Shown: one piece after another, positions 36,003 to 48,930 of the stretch
Position numbering within the stretch: position 1 is the stretch's first letter
Layout: each line of letters begins with the position of its first letter
The notes under the pieces: generated by a model
The model's database searches: none
Seen by the model: only the letters and a program-made list of their open reading frames with translations
What the model was told of the DNA's origin: nothing
Made by a program: the position numbers and the translations under genes
Source: Pogostemon cablin
Lineage: Eukaryota; Streptophyta; Magnoliopsida; Lamiales; Lamiaceae
Reading direction: 5' to 3'
DNA length: 64,000 bases
Assembly (NCBI GenBank): GCA_023678885.1
Contig: CM043002.1
Coordinates: 1,630,022-1,694,021, forward strand

Positions 36003-37781
36003 TGTTGAGAGTGGAATTTCACACGTTTTAGGTCTCACATTACACCATTTTTGATAGAATGTGGCCATGATTCTATATAGAATGACATAGTTTTCATATG
36101 TTGCATGATTAAGATGCTACTAATATGTTTTGTTGAGTTTTGAAGGGTAAAATATGATCAAAAGTTCAAAGTTGGAATTAAGAATGAAAGTGTAAAGGAA
36201 TGCTGAAAAACACACGTCCACGTTGCGTAATTTTTCTGTATTTGTATAGAAGTTCAAATTATTCATGTGACATATGGTTGGAAAGTCACGGAAGAGAGGA
36301 TCGTTTTGGCATAAAAATCACTCAAATCAGAGTCCGTATGAGGAAGTTGTGCTCAAAACGGTGAAATTGTGCATTGCAGTCTTTGCCGCTCGAGGCGAGC
36401 TACCCTGGCTCGGCAGCCATTTTCCAGTGAGTGGGGTCCCAGATAATGTGGCAAGTCACTCTGTATCAGCTCGGATGCCACTCGGCTAGGTCCATACCCA
36501 GCTCGAGCTAATCTGGGTGTCGAGCGGCCCAAAATTGGGCCCAGACTAGCCTGTTCGATGCATCACTGTATTTATAATTTCAGATCATGTTTTGGAGCAG
36601 AAATCGTAGAAAAATAGCCCTGCAATAGTCCAAGAGAGATTAGGGGAGATCAGTACACAAATTGGAGAGAACCCATCCATAATCCATCATCAATTCACTC
36701 TACCAACACTTCTATATCAAATTTATATCTGATTTCATCCTCCATCCATCTCCAAGTGTGTTTCAAGTGCTAATTGAGGGGAATCGGACGATTGGAGAGA
36801 CGGAGAAGGGATGCAGACTTACGCTTACGCTAGGGTTTCGTGTTTCTAATCTTTTCCTTCCTTTTATCTTGGTTTTTGATATGAATTGCATAGCCATGAG
36901 TGTTGATTGTAACCTCATAGGCTAATTTTATAAACAGTTCTAGGGTTTGATGGTTAGATTTGATTGATTTGGGAACCTAAACCAAAGATTGGGATTTTAT
37001 GCAGTGGATATTTTGATTTCACTTATTTTATCAAGACTTGCTTTTCTGATTCGTAACGTCTTCATAATATATTCATGACATCCGCTATAATGCTTGAATT
37101 ATTGTGTTATCTTGTGTGCGTACATGATTGGTATTGTCTATCTGTTAGGGATTGAAATAGTTCCGCTAAAAATACTTTAATTCCATGAACTGGTAAATCA
37201 AATACTTGAATTGTCTAGTGGAACAATGCAATTAGACTTCCAAGTAGGAAGTGAATAGAACCTTGTAGTAATTTCAGAAAATATCTTGTTAGTCGAGTCT
37301 ACCGTCCGGAGGTATTGTTGCTTGCTTTGATTAGTATTTAGGAATAAGACTTGGTAATATTTGCGCACCTTAGGATTAAACCAGAGTATATTGTTAGCTT
37401 AAAATCGAATCATATTCGGTGGGTTAACAGGGTTATGTGGTGTATTTTCATTGAAACTGCATAAATAAACAATTGTAGGTTTAGCAACCCAAATTAATTG
37501 GTCTACACCTGAAATCTTAGAACTGTCGTTTATCTCTTGATTAGAACTCGATTTATTCTCATTGCTTTTAACTAATTCAGTTATTTAATATTTTGTTATT
37601 TAGATTAATAATCATTACAAACTCGGAAATTTGGTTACTAAATTCTTCTTAAATAGTAATCTAGAATAAATAAATAATTAACTATCTCAGTAGGATCGAT
37701 AATTTAACTTGGGTATTTGCTGCTACAATTGACATCCTTGAAATTGAGAATTAAATTGGAGTGCGCAAAATACGCCTAACA
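36003..37781 (+). mobile_element. Probable solo LTR inside the Athila-like element
   Basis: Starts tgttgagagtgg and ends gcgcaaaatacgcctaaca, giving TGTTGA...CTAACA inverted ends. Flanks are gtaag (35998-36002) and gcaag (37782-37786), a 5 bp target duplication with one mismatch. It contains a TATA-like 'gtatttataattt' near 36568 followed by leader-like sequence, and a GC-richer segment (36380-36560), as in Gypsy LTR U3 regions. No partner LTR is in the window. Confidence 0.5.
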
Positions 37782-38084
37782 GCAAGCTTATAGTAAGTCA
37801 AGCCAATCGGTTAATGAGTGTTGATTTACCTTACCTTAAAAGAGTGTTGAGTGAAATTATTATCAAATGTGAGGCTTGGACCAAAAGAGACTATATTACA
37901 TTTTATTCTCTTTAAATTGAACTTTTTAATATTTTTTTTGCATATTATGAGTTTAATGTTGTAAGATAACTTAGCATAAGTTGTGGTTCTTATTGCTATT
38001 GATGTGTTATTACTTATTTCGTTTAGTCTTTTCCTATGTGAAAATCTCTCCCATTGATTTATCATTTTCGTTGTTCGGGGATGC

Positions 38085-40010
38085 TGACACGACCCACCTT
38101 ACATAACTTATAATTCAAATACTATTTAACATGAACATCATCATTATAAAAATCTGCATATAAATTTTTTTTCACATAATATGTTTATAACCAACACCAT
38201 AACACCAGTTCAACATACGTAACTGGTTTCTGACAACATTTCAAACCACACAAACTCGTGACAATATTTATTATATGACATAACAAAACATTAGCGGAAA
38301 CAAAATAAATCTACAGCATAGCCCAACAGGTCGTCATCTATGTACATCCGCTCAAAACCCTGTAGGAGCTCCACAGCTTGCACAGTCACATCACAAAACT
38401 CAATCATCAACAGGTTCACCTACAATGCATAAACTAGTGAGACAAAAATCTCAGTAAGTAGAAATCATGCATGTTAGTGCATGAAAATGCATTTAGTTCT
38501 CTATTGTCTATTTCCTAATCTTTCTAGTTGATCTCTTTTATTTTGAAAATTGTTCACATTGCGAGATCCCTACGACACACTTATGATATGCACCCCAAAT
38601 GAGCTCAATGAGGACAATTTTTTCGAACCCCGAATATATCAAGTGCCAAGAACAATTTTTTCGAACTCAGAATAAAGTGTCGGGAATGATTTTTCCGAAC
38701 CCTGACAGAGATGCATATATAGTGGCCGCACACACCATTAGTATCTTATTAATTTTGAGGAAAACACTTTTCATGTTTATGCATGGTATGCAACCAGGGC
38801 AATTAAATATGCATCATAAACCATTTACGACATCAATATCAACATTTAATCACAAATAAAGCAACAACTTAACTTCAATTCACACAAATCCACTTTTGGA
38901 ATAACAACTCCACCCCAGTCACATAGATCTATTTATAAAATAACCACTTCACCTTGGATCACACAATCCCTTTTTAGAATAACAACTTCTTCTCGATCAC
39001 ACAGATCCTTATAACCAATACTTTCTCAAATCATACAGATATATCTCAACAGTTTTCAATCCCATAAATCTATATAGGACAATAATATTATTTCAAATCA
39101 CATACATCCACAACTTGTATCACCAATTAACCCCAAATAATTCATAACATAATTAAACTAATCACAAATAATTCATGACATAATTATCACATACTAATAA
39201 CAAATAATTCATACAAAACATGTTTATGCATTGTAGTTGGACTTCTACTTACCTGGACTCCGACAATAATAGTGATAATAGTGTAGACCTCGTGAAGATC
39301 TGTAACTAATCCCTTTCTTCCCGTTCCGGCACGTCCCTTTCTTCTCCTCCCTTTCTCTTCTCCCCCTCTCTCTCTCTTTTTTATTTATTTAATTTAAAAA
39401 AAAAATTTCGCTTCCTGCTCTTCAAATGAATCCAAGGAGGGTTTATATACTGTGATGAAGGTGGACTATCACCACCGCCCCAAACTTCAACTTACTATAA
39501 ATAGTTTTTTTATTACAAATGTTTGTGGCAATTTAGGGAGCCACGTATATATATTGTTAATCAATTGATAACAAGCTCACGTCTACTATGTCTATTGTTA
39601 CCTTCGCTATTAAGATTTCACCCTTTTATTATTATTATTATTATTATTATTATCCATTCTTGATTTACGTGTAATTCTTAATAACTAAGATATGACACAT
39701 ACATGTACATTTCTTACCACTATTATTATTACAAGAACACGTGTGACGCTTAATAAATAAAAATAAATAAATTTATACAGATAAAATAATATAATTATAT
39801 ATCTAAATAATTGCACGTAAATATTTATGCACATATATATTCACAGATTGTCATCATTTTTATCATAAATGTGCCAAATAAAATATAAAGATAAATAAAT
39901 TGTAAAAACAATTATCACATAATTGCCACATAATTATCAAGTAATTATAAAATGCACATAATACAAGTTAAATTATATTGGCACATGAGTAGTGAGAAGC
40001 TCGGGTATCA
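38085..40010 (-). repeat. 3' LTR of the chromovirus element
   Basis: On the plus strand it starts tgacacgacccacc and ends gctcgggtatca. It aligns along its length with 44664-46574, with scattered substitutions and small indels. It contains a TTA microsatellite near 39625-39655 that is shorter in the other LTR. Confidence 0.92.
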
Positions 40011-40023
40011 CATCTTCCCCACC
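40011..40023 (-). other. Polypurine tract of the chromovirus element
   Basis: The minus strand reads GGTGGGGAAGATG directly before the 3' LTR start TGATACCC. This is the expected place for plus-strand priming. Confidence 0.75.
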
Positions 40024-40051
40024 TTATAAAAATTTCGTCCTCGAAATTTAC

Positions 40052-43000
40052 TTACCTGAAGAGGTCTGGATATTTAGCCATCATCTCATCTTCTCTTTCC
40101 CAAGTAGCCTCCTCAACTAGTTGGTTCCTCCATAATACCTTTACTAATGATATTTTTTTATTTATGAGCTTCTTCACTTCTCGCCACAAGATCTCAACTG
40201 GTACTTCCTCATAACTCAAATCTTCTTTCAACTCAACTGGTTCCTGCCTGAGAACATGAGATGGATTTGGAACATACTTCCTCAACACAGACACATGAAA
40301 CACGTCATGTACTCTAAACATCGATGCTGGTAACTCCAACTTATAGGCAACACTGTCAACCCTCTCAATGATAGTGAACGGACCAACATATCTTGGACTG
40401 AGTTTCCCTTTCCTTTCAAACCGCATTATCCCCTTCATTGGAGATACTTTCAAGAATACCTGATCACCCACTTCAAATTCCAATTCTCTTCTCCATTTGT
40501 CTGCATAACTCTTCTGCCGATCTTGAGCAATTTTCATCTTCTCTCGAATACGGGTAACAGCTTCTGACATTTCTCGAATCAAGTCTGGACCCAAAAGTTA
40601 CCTCTCTCCAACTTCATCCCAATGTACTGGAGACCTACACTTTCTCCAGTATAGTGCTTCATATGGAGTCATCCCGATAGTAGACTGATAACTGTTGTTA
40701 TACGAGAACTCTATCAAAGGCAAAAATTTACTCCACTGACCTTGAAAATCCAACACACACGCTCTGAGCATATCCTCCAAGATTTGTATTGTACGCTCCG
40801 ATTGACCATCAGTCTGTGGATCGAATGTTGTGCTGAAAGATAACTGTGTCCCCAACGCCTTATGCAAACTCTTTCAGAAAGTGGACAAGTATCTTGTGTT
40901 TCTGTCTGACACAATGGTAAGTGGTACTCCATGGAGTCTGACAATCTCTTGAATATATATCTGGGCATAACAATCCATTGAATACGTAGAGCATATAGGA
41001 AAGAAATGAGCTGATTTAGTCAAACGATCCACAATAACCCAAATGGCATCGTGACCTTTTACTGTCCTTGGTAGCACGATAACAAAATCCATAGTGATAT
41101 TCCTACTTCCACTCTGGAATAAATAAAGGCTGTAAAGTTCCTGCTGGGCTCTGATGCTCGGCTTAGACCTGCTGACAAGTCAAACATTGCTCCACATACT
41201 GAGCGACATCTCTCTTCATCCGGGGCCACCAATAATGTGACTTCAAATCCTTATACATCTTAGTAGCTCCTGGATGTACAGAGTACGATGTTGAATGAGC
41301 TTCTGTCATTACTTTTTTCCGAATGTCATCCACTTCAGGTAGACATAATCGACCTCTATAACAAATCACACCATCTTCTCTTAATTGGAAGTCAGAAGAC
41401 TTTCCAGAGCTGATATCATTCTTTATCTTGTCAAACAACTTATCCTCTTGTTGGCCCTGTCGAATCTTATCCATCAAGGTTGGTCAAAGTGTCAAAGCTG
41501 TCATCTTTGCTTCCAATGATCCTTCCTGAATGATCTTCACACCAATTCTTTGCAAATCAAGCAACTCTGGTTTCTGATTTATGGTCATAGCAGCTACACT
41601 CTGTATTGCCTTTCGGCACAATGCATCAGCAACCACATTGACTTTTCCCGAATGATAATTGATAACACAGTCGTAATCCTTCACCAATTCCAACCATCTT
41701 CTTTGTCTCATATTCAATTCTTTCTGAGTGAAAAAGTACTTCAAACTCTTATGATCAATATAGATTTCACAATGTTCCCCATACAGATAATGCCTCCAAA
41801 TCTTGAGTGCAAACACCACTGCGGCTAACTCTAAATCATGAGTTGGGTAATTCTTCTCATACTCCATTAACTGTCTAGATGCATATGCTATCACTTTCCC
41901 ATTCTGCATCAATACACACCCAAGACCATTCTTTGAAGCATCACTGTAAATCTTGAAGTTTTCTGTCTCCATAGGAATAGTTAAGATAGGTGCTGATGTC
42001 AATCGTCTCTTCAATTCCTGAAAACTTTGTTCACATGCCTCCGTCCATGTGAACCTCAGATTCTTCCTGGTCAACTGTGTTAACGGTGAAGCGATCTTGG
42101 AGAATCCTTCAACAAACCTTCGATAATATCCATTTAATCTAAGAAAGCTACGAACCTCAGTGGGATTTGAGGGTTGTGGCCAATCATGGATTGCTTTAAC
42201 TTTGTTTGGATCCACTGAAATTCCTTCTCCCGATACCACGTGTCCCAAGAAAACAACTCGGTCTAACCAAAACTCACACTTCTTGAACTTCGCATACAAC
42301 TGCTTCTCCTTCAGAATCTCTAACACATTTTTCAAGTGCAGCGCATGATCCTCCTTATTCTTAGAGTAAATCAAAATATCATCGATAAGCACAATCACAA
42401 ACTTATCGAGGGATTCCTGAAATACTCTATTCATCAAATCTATAAATGTTGCTGGAGCATTTGTCAAACTGAACGGCATCACCAAAAACTCACAATGTCC
42501 ATACCTCGTACTGAATGCAGTCTTTGGAATATCCTCCTCCTTAATCTTCAACTGATGATACCCCGATCGCAAATCAATCTTTGAAAAGATGGATGCACCT
42601 TGCAGCAGATCAAACAGATCATCAATGCGAGGCAATGGATACTTATTCTTGATGGTAACTTTGTTGAGCTCCCGATATGAGAAACTAGGTTTGATGAATC
42701 CTTTATCTAGCAATTCTTGTAACTGTATCTTCAATTCTTTCAGTTCAGCTGGTGCCATCCTGTATGGCGCTTTAGATATAGGAGTCGTTCCTGGTTGTAG
42801 CTCAATAACAAACTCTATTTCCCGATCTGGTGGCAAACCTGGAAGATCATCTGGAAATACCTCCAGGTATTCCCGAACTACTGGTACATCACCGAGAACT
42901 GGACATTGCTGCCCCTCAACATTCATTACGCTCACCAGATACCCCTCACAACCACTTTCCAACAACCGTTGTGCTTTTGCTGCTGATATAACAGGAAATC

Positions 43001-43592
43001 TAAAATTCTTCTTGATCCCAACAAAAGTGAATGGTTCTCCACCCAATGGCTGAAAAGTGATATTCTTTTTCTGACAATCTATTGTAGCACCGTACTTTGA
43101 CAGCCAATCCATACCCAATATGATATCATAATCATTCATACTTAACACAATTAAATTAGTAAGGAGTTGTCTTCCTTCAATAGGAATAACACAACCTCGA
43201 AGAAGTTGATTGGTTTGCTTTGACTCAGTAGAAGGTATCATCACCTCATAATTAGCTTCTATCAAGTTAGATGTTCCACCCAGCTTCCTCACATACTCGG
43301 TGGATACAAATGAATGTGTTACTCCAGAATCAAATAGCACATATGTAAAAGTTCCAAAAATAGAAAACTTACCCTTGAAAACTGAGGGATTCGCATCAGC
43401 CTCCTCCCGCGTCAAAGTGTACACCCTTACTGGAGCTCTTCCCTGCTGTCTCTGCTTCCCTTTCTTAGGACAAGTAGTAGTCACATGTCCTTTCTCCCTG
43501 CATATGTAACACGCTCTCGGAGGAATTTGACACTCCCCACCATGTGATCTGAGACAATTAGGGCATATGGGTAGTGGCAGCGCCGGTGGCAC
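40052..43592 (-). pseudogene. Gypsy pol polyprotein with stops and frameshift
   Basis: Minus strand. 43592-41484 (702 codons): zinc knuckle CYICREKGHVTTTCP, protease DSGVTHSFVS, reverse transcriptase with IDDILIYSK, and RNase H with IYSDASKNGLG. About 20-25 residues are missing in frame in the polymerase fingers (GFIKPSF directly joined to SYRELNK). An in-frame TGA precedes 41477-41163, the HHCC integrase zinc finger (ends CLTCQQV). A stop and a frameshift follow before 41092-40874 (integrase core start), an in-frame TGA before 40867-40598 (TDGQSERTIQ), and a TAA before 40594-40052. The last segment has an SH3-like barrel and a chromodomain-like end (VKVLWRNQLVEEATWE). Not functional as encoded. 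Confidence 0.9.
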
Positions 43593-43643
43593 CTTACCCT
43601 GATCGAATTTGGGACGCTTGTTTGGTTCTACTTGTCTCTGTCC

Positions 43644-44434
43644 TTAATCCACTTGAACATTTGATTTCGGCCTTTGAAATGGCATCGACCTCTTATCATT
43701 TCTCCCAAACTGCTGCACTGGTTTCTGTTGAAATTGGCGTCTGATAGTCTGCGCTTGTCTAATTCTCATCTCCGCTTGTTCAGCAATCTGGGCCCTTTCT
43801 GCAACTTGTGAGTATGTTGTTCCATGCAGTCCCACCATACTCACATCTCTGTAAAGTTCAGGCCTTAAGCCTTCCACAAATCTCTCCACTTTCAATGCCT
43901 CCGTACTCACCATGTGTTCCGCAAACCTTGACAACTGCTCAAATTTTTTAAGGCAATCTGTAACTGACATGCCACTCTGCCTCAACTGTATAAACTCGTT
44001 CATCTTCATGGCTCTCACTGGTGCCGTAAAGTACTTATTTTTGAAAAGCTCCTTAAACCTTTTCATGTCATAGTCGTGACATCCTCGATACTTTTAATCG
44101 TATCCCACCAGTGGTCTGCACTTCCTTGTAACATGAAAGAAGGACACAACACTCTATCCCCATCTGGAATTCTACTGTATTGAAATATGTTTTCCACCGT
44201 GCATAACTAATCCTCTGCATCTGTGGGGTCTGCTGCATCCTCAAATATTGGAGGGCTCAGCTTTCGGAACCACTCACAAACCATTTCCACACGTTCTACT
44301 TGACATCTATCTTGATTTGTATTACCCTCTAGTTGTCCACCCATATCTCTTTGTTGAATCAGTTGTTGTATCTGTTGGGACTGGCGCTCTACCAGTTCCA
44401 TCAGTCGAGTAATCACCGCATCATGATTATTCAT
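43644..44434 (-). pseudogene. Gypsy gag with internal stops
   Basis: Minus strand, in two open pieces: 44434-44207 (starts MNNHDAVITRLMELVERQSQ) and 44066-43644 (FKELFKNKYFTAPVRAMK, then VERFVEGLRPELYRDV). The sequence between them is gag-like but carries a stop. An in-frame TAA at the end (after SNVQVD) separates gag from the 43592 pol frame, which continues in the same register. This is the structural protein of the chromovirus element. Confidence 0.88.
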
Positions 44435-44648
44435 TCAGTAAGTGCTGCTTGCTCAGCAGTCCTATCCCCTTCAGAACTTTCACCTGTAGCCCTTACCATT
44501 TTGTCTACTAACTACGCTTCTTATACCACATGGCCAATATAATTTATAAGACACATAACACAGCATAATGAAAATAACACTTACATGCAAAGCTGCGCTC
44601 CCAAGGAATGAGCTCATTTACATAGACAGTCTGTAGGACCCAAATCGT

Positions 44649-44660
44649 GCTCTGATACCA
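44649..44660 (-). other. Primer-binding site, initiator tRNA-Met
   Basis: The minus strand reads TGGTATCAGAGC three bases after the LTR end GTGTCA. This is the standard site complementary to plant initiator tRNA-Met. Confidence 0.92.
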
Positions 44661-44663
44661 CTC

Positions 44664-46574
44664 TGACACGACCCACCTTACATAATTTATAATTCAAATA
44701 CTATTTAACATAAATATCATCATTATAAAAACCTGCATATAAATTTTTTTCACATAATATGTTTATAACCAACACCATCACACCAGTTCAACATACATAA
44801 TTGGTTTCTGACAACATTTCAAACCACATAAACTCGTGACAATACTTATTATATGACATAACAAAACATTAGCGGAAACAAAATAAATCTACAGCATAGC
44901 CCAACAGGTCGTCATCTATGTACATCCGCTCAAAACCCTGTAGGAGCTCCACAGCTTGCACAGTCACATCACAAAACTCAATCATCAACAGGTTCACCTA
45001 CAATGCATAAACTAGTGAGACAAAAATCTCAATAAGTAGAAATCATGCATGTTAGTGCATGAAAATGCATTTAGTTCTCTATCGCCTATTTCCTAATCTT
45101 TCTAGTTGATCTCTTTTATTTTGAAAATTGTTCACGTTGCGGGAACCCTACGACACACTTATGATATGCATCCCAAATGAGCTCAATGGGGATGATTTTT
45201 CCGAACCCCGAATATATCAAGTGCCGAGAATGATTTTTTTCAACTCAGAATAAAGTGTCGGGAATGATTTTTCAAACCCTGACAGAGATGCATATATAGT
45301 GGTCGCACACACCATTAGTATCTTATTAATTTTGGGAAAAACACTTTTCATGTTTATGCATGGTATGCAACCAGGGCAAATAAATATGCATCATAAACCA
45401 TTTACGACATCAATATCAACATTTAATCACAAATAAAGCAACAACTTAACTTCAATTCACACAAATCCACTACTGGAATAACAACTCCACCCCAGTCACA
45501 TAGATCTATTTATAAAATAACCACTTCACCTATCACACAATCCCTTTTTAGAATAACAACTTCATCTCGGATCACACAGATCCTTATAACCAATACCTTC
45601 TCAAATCATACAGATATATCTCAACAGTTTTCAATCTCATAGATCTATATAGGACAATAATATTATTTCAAATCACATAGATCCACAACTTGTATCACCA
45701 ATTAACCCCAAATAATTCATAACATAATTAAACTAATCACAAATAATTCATGGCATAATTATCACATACTAATCACAAATAATTCATACACAACATGTTT
45801 ATGCATTGTAGTTGGACTTCTACTTACCTGGATACCGACAATAATAGTGATAATAATGTAGACCTCGTGAAGATCTGTAACTAATCCCTTCCTTCTCTTC
45901 CGGCACGTCCCTTTCTTCTTCTCCCTTTCTCTTCTCCCTCTCTCTCTTTCTTTTTTTATTTATTTAATTTAATTTTTTTTCGCTTCCTGCTCTTCAAATG
46001 AACCCAAGGAGGGTTTATATACTGTGATGAAGGTGGACTATCACCACCGCCCCAAACTTCAACTTACTATAAATAGTTTTTTTATTACAAATGTTTGTGG
46101 CAATTTAGGGAGCCACGTATATGTGTTGTTAATCAATTGATAACAAGCTCACGTCTACTACGTCTACTGTTACCTTCGCTATTAAGATTTCACCCTTTTT
46201 TTGTTATTATTATTATTATGCATTCTTGATTTACGTGTTATACTTAATAACTAAGATATGACACATACGTGTACATTTCTTACCACTATTATTATTACGA
46301 GAACACGTGTGACGCTTAATAAATAAAAAAATAATATATTTATACAAATAAAATAATATAATTATATATCCAAATAATTGCACGTAAATATTTATGCACA
46401 CATATATTCACATATTGTCACCATTTTTATCATAGATGTGCCAAATAAAATATAAAGATAAATAAATAATAACAATTATCACATAATTGCCACATAATTA
46501 TCACGTAATTATAAAATGCACATAATACAAGTTAAATTATATTGGCACATGAGTAGTGAGAAGCTCGGGTATCA
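44664..46574 (-). repeat. 5' LTR of the chromovirus element
   Basis: Direct repeat of 38085-40010. A TATA box (TATATAAA on the minus strand, 46021-46014) lies in the middle, so transcription would run into gag. The other LTR has the same motif at 39449-39442. Confidence 0.92.
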
Positions 46575-46591
46575 CAGACACACAACATTTT

Positions 46592-46603
46592 AAGTTTGGG
46601 GTG
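46592..46603 (+). other. Polypurine tract of the Athila-like element
   Basis: 'taagtttggggtg' immediately precedes the right LTR. Only 29 bp of outer-element interior remain between the chromovirus and this LTR. Confidence 0.65.
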
Positions 46604-48030
46604 TGTTGAGTGATATTTTTACCTAGATTTTAGTATTTTTTTATATCTATTTTCGTATTATTTTATCCATATTTATGTGTTATTTGAGTTGTATGTTTAT
46701 GGAAATGTGTGAGAATGAACTTAAACGTATGCAAAACAGGTGAAAACGGAGCAAAAAGGGATATGAAATTGAAGATCCAAGGAACGCGTTAAAAACTCGG
46801 TTGAATTTCTGAAATTTTGATCGAGTTTCTCGTACAGTGTTATTTGCATAAAAACTCGGTCGAGTTTTTAAAAACTAGATCGAGTTTCTCTTATAGTTAG
46901 ATTTGGAAACAGGGGAAAAATCACAGAAATTCGACCGAATTTGAGAAACTTGGTCAAAATTTTGAGCAAAATTCCAGCTGTCAAGTGCGATTTCAAGATT
47001 TTCCAAGGGGTATAAATACCCCCAATATCAACATTCCAAAAGAAGATTCGAAGGGTTTCACCCCTGCACCTACATCACATACCATTTCCTCCATTTTACA
47101 CCATCATCTTCATCCATTCCATCTATTTTCATTCTACCATCAAAATCAACATCCATTTGAGGAGAATAAGCAAGGAAGAGAGGAGAATTGCAAAGGGAAT
47201 AAGAAGATCACCATTGGAGCCATCCAAAGGAGTTTTCATCTACACTTTGTATTGAAACCTTATTCTTCATCATGTTTTGTAAGGAATTTAATGTCTATGT
47301 TGATTTCCTTTTGAATATGGTAGGCTAATCTCCCTTGTGAGATTAGCAACATGAGAGTGGTTGGATAATTTTGAGATTTATGTATTTAAATTCATATGTT
47401 GATTAGGTTAATTGATTTTCTATCATTGATGCTTTAGATTGAGAAGTCAATTGCATATTTAGGATAATTAATTGAATCAATTTGTCATGCACCTCATGTG
47501 CATTATAGATCTTAAAGAGATAGAGATGTCCTTTAGGATTTAGAACCCTTTGATAGGACATTCGATTGGTTTGATCGAGAGGTTGATTAATCATGTGAAG
47601 GGACTCTCATTTCAAGCTTAGTACCTAGTTGAAATTATTTGTATGAGAACCAATCCATTGAGCTATTTGAGATTCACATCCTATCAATCTCGAGAGGGAG
47701 TTTAGGTGAACTTAGTGTTGACACTTAGTCTTATACCCATGATTCATATGAATTTGATGCATTTATCATAAGATTACCACTTCCTAAATGTTGTTAATCT
47801 CACTTTTACTTAACTTGGAAAACCACTCTTCATTTATCTATCTTGTTTATTGATCATTGCTTGCTTGCTTACTTTGATTGATTTTATTTACTTATTTGAA
47901 CAACCTATCAATTGAAGATTCGTCTCTATAAAATTATAAGAAACATGATATCGCTTAAGCTCTAGTACCTTCCTCCCTGTGGTTCGATAAATTCTTGAAT
48001 TGGTCATCCCAACTACAAAATGGCTAATCA
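46604..48030 (+). repeat. Right (3') LTR of the Athila-like element
   Basis: Begins tgttgagtgatatttttacc and ends aaaatggctaatca. Followed by CCTTG, the target duplication seen before the left LTR. TATA box at 47011-47018. Confidence 0.9.
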
Positions 48031-48035
48031 CCTTG

Positions 48036-48440
48036 CTTCTTCATTGTCCTGACACTTCAACATTAAATTATAACATCTTCTTTTTTCTTCACGTCTCCAT
48101 TAAATTAGTCCCATATTTCAGACTTGCTAGTTTTATCCACCTTTTTTGTATATAACAATCTGATATACATTCTACAGAATTAATATATAGAACTCTTAAA
48201 TTATGGTAGCACAACAGCCCACACTCCTCAAATTTCTTACAAGAGCACATGATTAGTTTCATCTGCACATCAAAGAACACTTGATAGATTTTACCATCAG
48301 CATTAACAGAATAAACATTGTAAACCATTGTTGCGTCTTCACTTTCAACATGTAGTGACTGAGCAATTATACGTTTCTAAAATCGTTCCTCAAAATGCCT
48401 AAAGATCGTAATTTTGTACTCTTCAAAAGCATGACTACAA
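48036..48440 (-). pseudogene. FAR1-like transposase fragment with SWIM zinc finger
   Basis: Minus strand. Reading in from about 48440 gives a FAR1-type stretch (HAFEEYKITIFRHFEE) with a stop, then YNVYSVNADGKIYQVFFDV and CSCKKFEECGLLCYHNLRVL. The C-x-C-x(n)-C-x-H spacing is the SWIM zinc finger of FAR1/FHY3 and MULE transposases, which are related DNA-binding proteins. It continues after a frameshift as RREEKRRCYNLMLKCQDNEEAR up to the retroelement insertion at 48035. The catalytic MULE domain and N-terminal FAR1 domain are not found. It is a transposon remnant rather than a resident FRS gene, judged by its decay and repeats. Confidence 0.75.
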
Positions 48441-48484
48441 ATTTATTGAATGAAAAATAAAAAAATTGAACGCAGGTACAGTTA

Positions 48485-48930
48485 TTACAACTAAAGGGTA
48501 TAACGGCTACTATTGAATGGTACGTTATTGTCATGCAAAGGGTATATTGTTGCCATGTAAACTATGTAGATTTGCAAAGAGAATATTATTGATAAGTAAA
48601 GAGTATATTTTTTATGAGCAAAGGGTACAGTGTTGTCATGCAAAGGGTTGGAGTTTAGAGTGTTTCAAATTTATTATAAAATGTATTATGATTTGACAAA
48701 AAGGGTACATTATTGATGAATAAATAGTACATTGTTTGTTATGCAAAAGGTACACTATGAAAAATTGCAAAGGGTTTATTGTGGATGAGTAAAGGGTACA
48801 TTGTTGTCATAAAAATGATATGGAATTTAGAATGTTCCAAGTTTTGTGTATTATAACATGGTGCAAAGGGTATATTGCAGATGAGTAAAGAGTATATTGT
48901 TGATGAGTAATTGATACATTATTTGTGTAG
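48485..48930. repeat. 'GTAAAGGGTACATTG' minisatellite, right array
   Basis: Diverged units of 'gagtaaagggtacattgttg' and 'catgcaaagggtatattg', the same family and orientation as 29290-29725. Confidence 0.75.

Larger units (their letters stand above)
38085..46574 (-). mobile_element. Chromovirus-type Ty3/Gypsy element, decayed
   Basis: LTRs at 38085-40010 (3') and 44664-46574 (5') in direct orientation. Minus-strand order is gag, zinc knuckle, protease, reverse transcriptase, RNase H, integrase, and a C-terminal chromodomain-like segment, the order of plant chromoviruses (probably Tekay/Del clade). The primer site matches initiator tRNA-Met. The flanks gatgc (left) and cagac (right) do not form a target duplication. 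Internal stops and a frameshift make it non-autonomous. Confidence 0.9.
30220..48030 (+). mobile_element. Athila-like Ty3/Gypsy element without reverse transcriptase
   Basis: Bounded by direct LTRs (30220-31696 and 46604-48030) starting TG and ending CA, with target duplication CCTTG at 30215-30219 and 48031-48035. The primer-binding site just inside the left LTR matches the tRNA-Asp type used by Athila elements, and a purine tract (aagtttggggtg) precedes the right LTR. The interior has gag and protease remnants (31841-34150), then about 2 kb of non-coding DNA with typical 'aagtttgggggg' motifs, but no reverse transcriptase, RNase H or integrase. It carries two further insertions. Confidence 0.85.

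Noticed and set aside
42589..43053. 154-codon plus-strand ORF
   Set aside because: Antisense shadow of the Gypsy pol frame on the minus strand.
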